This document shows, one piece after another, positions 6,014 through 8,374 of a stretch of DNA of 8,374 nucleotides; position 1 is the first letter of the stretch; each line of letters begins with the position of its first letter. Below the pieces are notes generated by a model that was not told the origin of the DNA, did no database searches, and saw only the letters and a list, made by a program, of their open reading frames with translations. Source of the stretch: Prevotellaceae bacterium (GTDB lineage Bacteria; Bacteroidota; Bacteroidia; Bacteroidales; UBA932); contig JAIROQ010000113.1 in the NCBI GenBank assembly GCA_031257455.1, positions 1 to 8,374 on the forward strand, in the 5' to 3' direction. The position numbers and the translations under genes were made by a program.

Positions 6014-6916
6014 ATCAGCCATGAGAGCGGCCAACACGATAGAGTGTAATTTTGTTTCGGCGGTATCGCCGCGACTGGAAAGGACGCAGGGTACTTTTGC
6101 GCCGACCACCACTGCTGCAATATGCGCTTTCGGGCTTAACTGCGTAATGGTTTTATAAAAGGTATTCGCCGCTTCCAAATTCGGGAATAATAAACAATCG
6201 GCATCGCCGGCTACTTTACTTTCCACTTTCTTGATGCATGCCGCCTCTTTGGAAATGGCGACATCCAACGATAAAGGCCCGTCCAATAGACAATCTTTGA
6301 TTTGCCGGCGGTCGGCCATTTTCGCCAAAATAGCGCCATCCACACAGGCAGTCATAGCCGGCAACATTTGTTCGGTAGCGGCAATAACGGCTATTTTCGG
6401 GCATTCAATACCCAGCCGGTGCGCAACAGTAATCAGGTAATTTGCGATGACCGTTTTCTGATGCAAGTCCGGCACGGGAATGACGGCAATATCGCTTACA
6501 AGTAACAATTTGTGATAATGTTCATGCGCCATCAGGGTAATGTGGCTCAGCACGGCTTTCGGCGGCAGCAATCCCTTTTCTTTATTCAGGATAGCACGCA
6601 TGTACTTGTCGGTACTGCACAAGCCTTTCATCAACACATCGCCTTCGCCCGTATTGACCAATTCCACCGCTTTGGCAATGGCCGGCAGCTCTTCGGCGAC
6701 AGGTACTATATTAAAAATAGAGGGGTCTATATTTTCGCCGGCGCACGTTTTTTCAATGAGTTCCCGGTCGCCGACTAAGGTAACTTTCACCAATGCTTTT
6801 TTTACGCCGGCAGCGGCTGCCCCAATAGAATGAGCGTCCACGCCCCATGCGACTACCACATGTTTTTTAGGTATCGAAGTTATTCTCGTGTAAATGGCAT
6901 CAAACGAAGTAAGCAT
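5999..6916 (-). CDS. ptb: Phosphate butyryltransferase
   Basis: A 305-residue cytoplasmic enzyme of the phosphate acetyl/butyryltransferase family. It exchanges CoA of butyryl-CoA for phosphate, giving butyryl phosphate for Buk. Features: VVVAWGVDAHSI near the N-terminus (20-31), GDVLMKGLCSTDKYMRAIL (92-110), KAVLSHITL (120-128), LLLVSDIAVIPVPDL (137-151), LDGPLSLDVAIS (211-222), GDADCLLFPNLEAANTFYK (237-255) and SSRGDTAETKLHSIVLAAL (280-298). The ATG at 6916 gives the usual family length of about 300. The frame stays open to a TTG at 7132, but that extension would run through the promoter and resembles no Ptb N-terminus. It is the first gene of the ptb-buk operon. Its last residues (TKS) and stop lie in degenerate heptamers. 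Confidence 0.95.
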   Translation of the reverse strand: MLTSFDAIYTRITSIPKKHVVVAWGVDAHSIGAAAAGVKKALVKVTLVGDRELIEKTCAGENIDPSIFNIVPVAEELPAIAKAVELVNTGEGDVLMKGLCSTDKYMRAILNKEKGLLPPKAVLSHITLMAHEHYHKLLLVSDIAVIPVPDLHQKTVIANYLITVAHRLGIECPKIAVIAATEQMLPAMTACVDGAILAKMADRRQIKDCLLDGPLSLDVAISKEAACIKKVESKVAGDADCLLFPNLEAANTFYKTITQLSPKAHIAAVVVGAKVPCVLSSRGDTAETKLHSIVLAALMADRTKS

Positions 6917-6937
6917 AAGCAAATTTTTTTTTGGTTG

Positions 6938-6969
6938 CAAAGTTATCTTTTTTTTCCCGGAACACAAAA
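6938..6969 (-). promoter_or_regulatory. Bacteroidota-type promoter of ptb-buk
   Basis: Reading the minus strand, a TTTTG (complement of 6965-6969) is followed after exactly 19 nt by TAACTTTG (complement of 6938-6945). This matches the Bacteroidota consensus TTTG-N19-21-TAnnTTTG. Transcription would start near 6930, leaving a leader of about 15 nt before the ATG at 6916. Its position just before the Ptb start also supports that start choice. Confidence 0.75.
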
Positions 6970-7040
6970 TAAAGTTTGCGGATAAAAAATATTGTTCTAT
7001 TATTTGCAACGTTAATGACAGGCTCTTTGAAATAGTAAAT

Positions 7041-7058
7041 GATATTTGTAAAAATATC
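7041..7058. repeat. Small perfect hairpin
   Basis: GATATTT (7041-7047) pairs with AAATATC (7052-7058) around GTAA. It lies upstream of the ptb promoter in an AT-rich stretch without genes. It could be an operator half-site pair or chance; there is no T-run for a terminator. Confidence 0.35.
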
Positions 7059-7132
7059 GCTTTGACTTTTATTCTGCGAACCGTTCGAAATGTCGAAAAT
7101 TTCAAAATCCGTTTGAATATAAGTAAAAGCAA

Positions 7133-7236
7133 CTACGCCAAAGGTGGGCGTGGGTAGCTGTACTTATTAACGGATTGGGTTTTCGACAACCTCGAATGGT
7201 AATGAATACACTACCCATTTCTGCTTTTATTTTTTA
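7133..7236 (+). ncRNA. Possible structured RNA or leader, unidentified
   Basis: This is a GC-rich island in otherwise AT-rich non-coding DNA. TGGGTAG (7151-7157) can pair with CTACCCA (7211-7217), enclosing an inner GGTT/AACC stem. The same left arm can instead pair with the upstream CTACGCC (7133-7139, via GGCG 7147-7150 and TAG 7155-7157), so two structures compete. A T-rich tract (TTTTATTTTTT, 7225-7235) follows. It does not fold as a tRNA and I recognise no riboswitch or RNA family in it. No promoter is evident, so transcription is unproven. Confidence 0.3.
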
Positions 7237-7277
7237 GTGGAATAAAGAAAAAATCACGGTAAAAGTTGAAGAAACAA

Positions 7278-7301
7278 ATTGCAGAAAGAAATTTCTGCAA
7301 T
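7278..7301. repeat. Perfect 10-bp hairpin with GAAA loop
   Basis: ATTGCAGAAA (7278-7287) and TTTCTGCAAT (7292-7301) are exact reverse complements around GAAA. The stem is strong for its AT content but no T-run follows on the plus strand; on the minus strand the flank is only moderately T-rich. It lies 21 nt before the long hairpin at 7323 and may belong to the same leader. Confidence 0.6.
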
Positions 7302-7322
7302 CATTGGCAGCGAGAAAAAATC

Positions 7323-7381
7323 GTAGCAAGGGGTTGTTTTATAAGGAAAGGTTTGTGTTTGGAAAACAACCCTGCCGCTAC
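7323..7381. repeat. Long imperfect hairpin, second copy of the FISUMP leader hairpin
   Basis: The outer stem is GTAGC (7323-7327) with GCTAC (7377-7381). The inner stem is GGGTTGTTTT (7331-7340) with AAAACAACCC (7363-7372), with an internal loop of 3 and 4 nt. The terminal loop is 22 nt and, like the copy at 44-116, contains a GTTTG-rich stretch. Aligned to that copy, one inner pair changes from A-T to G-C and the whole outer stem changes sequence while still pairing. The distance to the gene is far greater here (about 530 nt versus 84 nt), the extra length being filled by other repeats. Confidence 0.7.
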
Positions 7382-7410
7382 AAAAAAGTTAAGAGTGCAG
7401 GAACGCTAAA

Positions 7411-7470
7411 TTTTTAAATCTTTAAATTTTTAAACTTTAAATAATGAACAATGAAAAATGCGCTTGTCGC
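7411..7470. repeat. Octamer repeat plus TGCGCTTGTCGC core
   Basis: TTTAAATY units with period 8 to 7 run from 7413 to 7442 (inverted relative to GATTTAAA at 1661-1704). AATGAAM heptamers follow (7443-7456), then the 12-mer TGCGCTTGTCGC (7459-7470), which is the exact reverse complement of 1789-1800. The order, short tandem units then a GC-rich core, repeats the design seen at the other intergenic blocks. Confidence 0.65.
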
Positions 7471-7496
7471 GACTAACGATTTATGACTAAAAAACG

Positions 7497-7714
7497 CCGT
7501 CATTTCGACCGGAGCGCGCGAAGAATCCCTCGACTTCGCTCGGGACAGGCTGCGCGGAGTGGAGAAATCTGCTCCAAAACGCAGGGAATTCGGGTCAGAC
7601 TGTGGGGCGTAGCAGCAGATTCCTCGACTTCGCTCCGCTCCGCTCGGAATGACGGCGTGGTGACGCTCCGCTCCGCTCGGAATGACGCAATATGCAGCTC
7701 CGCTCGGAATGACG
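7497..7714. repeat. GC-rich palindromic intergenic repeat with extra partial copies
   Basis: The element opens with CGTCATTTCGACCGGAGCG at 7498 and closes with the roughly inverted CGCTCCGCTCGGAATGACG ending at 7654, with GAAGAATC and GATTCCTC as further facing arms. Two more copies of the 17-mer CTCCGCTCGGAATGACG follow (7671-7687 and 7698-7714) after the one at 7638-7654. This matches a well-known type of dispersed repeat in Bacteroidota genomes (CGTCATT-CGAGCGGAGCGAAG-type units). The open frames across it are by-products of the repeat, not genes. Confidence 0.85.
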
Positions 7715-7739
7715 CGACAAAATGAATAATGAATGTGAA

Positions 7740-7871
7740 TTGTCCGTAGGACAAACATAGCAATAGAAAAACGCATCCATCACACCAGCTTGTCCGTAGG
7801 ACATGCATCCCCTACGGGGAAAAAGGCATTTGGGAGGCTTTGTTCTATTGATATGAATGCCCTCACGGGCA
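7740..7871. repeat. Array of four mini-hairpins before the second FISUMP gene
   Basis: Four short stems with tiny loops: TTGTCC-GTA-GGACAA (7740-7754), TGTCC-GTA-GGACA (7791-7803), TCCCC-TAC-GGGGA (7808-7820) and TGCCC-TCAC-GGGCA (7858-7871). Between them CAATAGAA (7761-7768) and TTCTATTG (7843-7850) are inverted, so the unit has two-fold symmetry. The pattern recalls REP-like elements mobilised by IS200-type transposases, but I do not see such a gene here. It ends 36 nt before the likely ATG at 7908. Confidence 0.75.
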
Positions 7872-7907
7872 ATCACCATGAAAAATAAACTAAAAAAAAT
7901 AACAATT

Positions 7908-8374
7908 ATGAAAAAAATTCTCTCTCTTTTCGCTTTGCTTGCTAGCATGACTGCAAGCGCCGCCGTAACCGTTACGCCATTGGGCGTAAACTACGGCACA
8001 AAAACAGTAACCTTTCGCGTGTCGTGGACGGGTACGCCTTACAATAACCGTGTATGGGTGTGGGTAGATTTGTGTCCCGTTAGCGGTACGTCTCCCGGCA
8101 CGTTTGCCCAAGCCATTATCAGCAATCCTTCGGCTACTGCCGGCAGCATTACTACCGTGAGCGGCAACACGCGCGGCTTTTATGTAATGACCAACCCCTC
8201 GACCGTAACCGCCGTGTTGAGCAATGCGACCGGCCAATTCAACTGGTGTGCCTACGGTAGCGACTACCCGCCGAATGCGACAATGAATAATGGTATATAT
8301 GCACTGAAAGGCTCATCGCCGTTTGTTGTCAATAATACGACACTTGGCGCAGGCGTAAACAGTTTTTCGGGAGC
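7908..8374 (+). CDS. Secreted paralogue of FISUMP protein A (5' part)
   Basis: The first 155 codons of a gene cut by the window end. Residues 1-18 are a signal peptide (MKKILSLFALLASMTASA). The following module matches protein A closely: VSWTGTP (38-44), NRVWVWVD (47-54), RGFYV (89-93), FNWCAYGSD (111-119). Only this N-terminal module is visible, so a FISUMP domain further on is expected by homology, not seen. The ATG at 7908 is preferred to the in-frame ATG at 7878: it aligns residue for residue with protein A, and the bases before it (ACAATT) mirror the leader of A (ACAATC), while 7878-7907 look like the A-rich leader with one AAATAAAC unit. The same strand, similar leader and similar hairpin suggest an expanded, duplicated gene unit. 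Confidence 0.88.
   Translation, partial: MKKILSLFALLASMTASAAVTVTPLGVNYGTKTVTFRVSWTGTPYNNRVWVWVDLCPVSGTSPGTFAQAIISNPSATAGSITTVSGNTRGFYVMTNPSTVTAVLSNATGQFNWCAYGSDYPPNATMNNGIYALKGSSPFVVNNTTLGAGVNSFSG

Noticed and set aside
7018..7036. GACAGGCTCTTTGAAATAG resembling a 16S rRNA leader (box C-like CTCTTTGAA)
   Set aside because: No rRNA sequence follows in either direction; a short chance match is more likely.
6917..7132. N-terminal extension of Ptb to a TTG at 7132
   Set aside because: The added 72 residues resemble no Ptb, cross a strong promoter, and make the protein far longer than the family norm.
7150..7218. Possible tRNA gene (terminal stem with an internal TTCGA)
   Set aside because: No cloverleaf with anticodon and T arms can be drawn; only the outer stem and a weak inner stem pair.
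7414..7948. Several overlapping open frames on both strands (for example 7414-7776 minus, 7483-7725 plus, 7595-7948 minus)
   Set aside because: They run through the palindromic repeats and mini-hairpin array; their proteins are repeats of SFRAERS-type words created by the repeat units, with no recognisable fold or plausible start.

Overview
This window looks like a chromosomal segment of a Bacteroidota bacterium, most likely an uncultured Bacteroidales. The reasons are: no Shine-Dalgarno sequences and A-rich leaders before start codons; a clear Bacteroidota-type promoter (TTTG, 19 nt, TAACTTTG) before ptb; secreted proteins of the Fib_succ_major (FISUMP) family; and intergenic regions crowded with short repeats. 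Genus is not resolvable from this piece.

Layout. (1) 1-199: leader of a secreted FISUMP protein, holding a long hairpin, heptamer repeats, a GCTGACGCC core and four AAATAAAC octamers that run up to the ATG. (2) 200-1651 (+): FISUMP protein A, followed by a probable bidirectional terminator and dense repeats to about 1904. (3) 4182-1895 (-): a three-gene unit of a conserved hypothetical protein, rsmI (16S rRNA methyltransferase, overlapping the previous gene by one base) and a membrane-anchored triple helix-hairpin-helix protein. (4) 4227-4805 (+): tdk, thymidine kinase, divergent from that unit. (5) 6916-4869 (-): ptb-buk, which together turn butyryl-CoA into butyrate and make ATP. (6) 6917-7907: almost 1 kb without a convincing gene, containing the ptb promoter, several hairpins, a possible structured RNA and three families of intergenic repeats. 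(7) 7908-8374 (+): the start of a second FISUMP-type secreted protein, paralogous to protein A and cut by the window edge.

The metabolic and housekeeping genes are ordinary. Four things stand out. First, the C-terminal about 30 codons of FISUMP protein A look like a variable region of a diversity-generating retroelement (DGR): NNC-rich codons sit where the family normally has Asn-rich residues, and an invariant GFSVRCVRD end follows. No reverse transcriptase or template repeat lies in the window, so this is a hypothesis. Second, both FISUMP paralogues are preceded by a long hairpin of the same architecture whose stems differ in sequence but keep pairing. Third, a modular repeat (7-bp units plus a GGCGTCAGC core) sits at the 3' ends of several genes and supplies stop codons or last residues. 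Fourth, a GC-rich palindromic repeat and an array of four mini-hairpins lie just before the second FISUMP gene.
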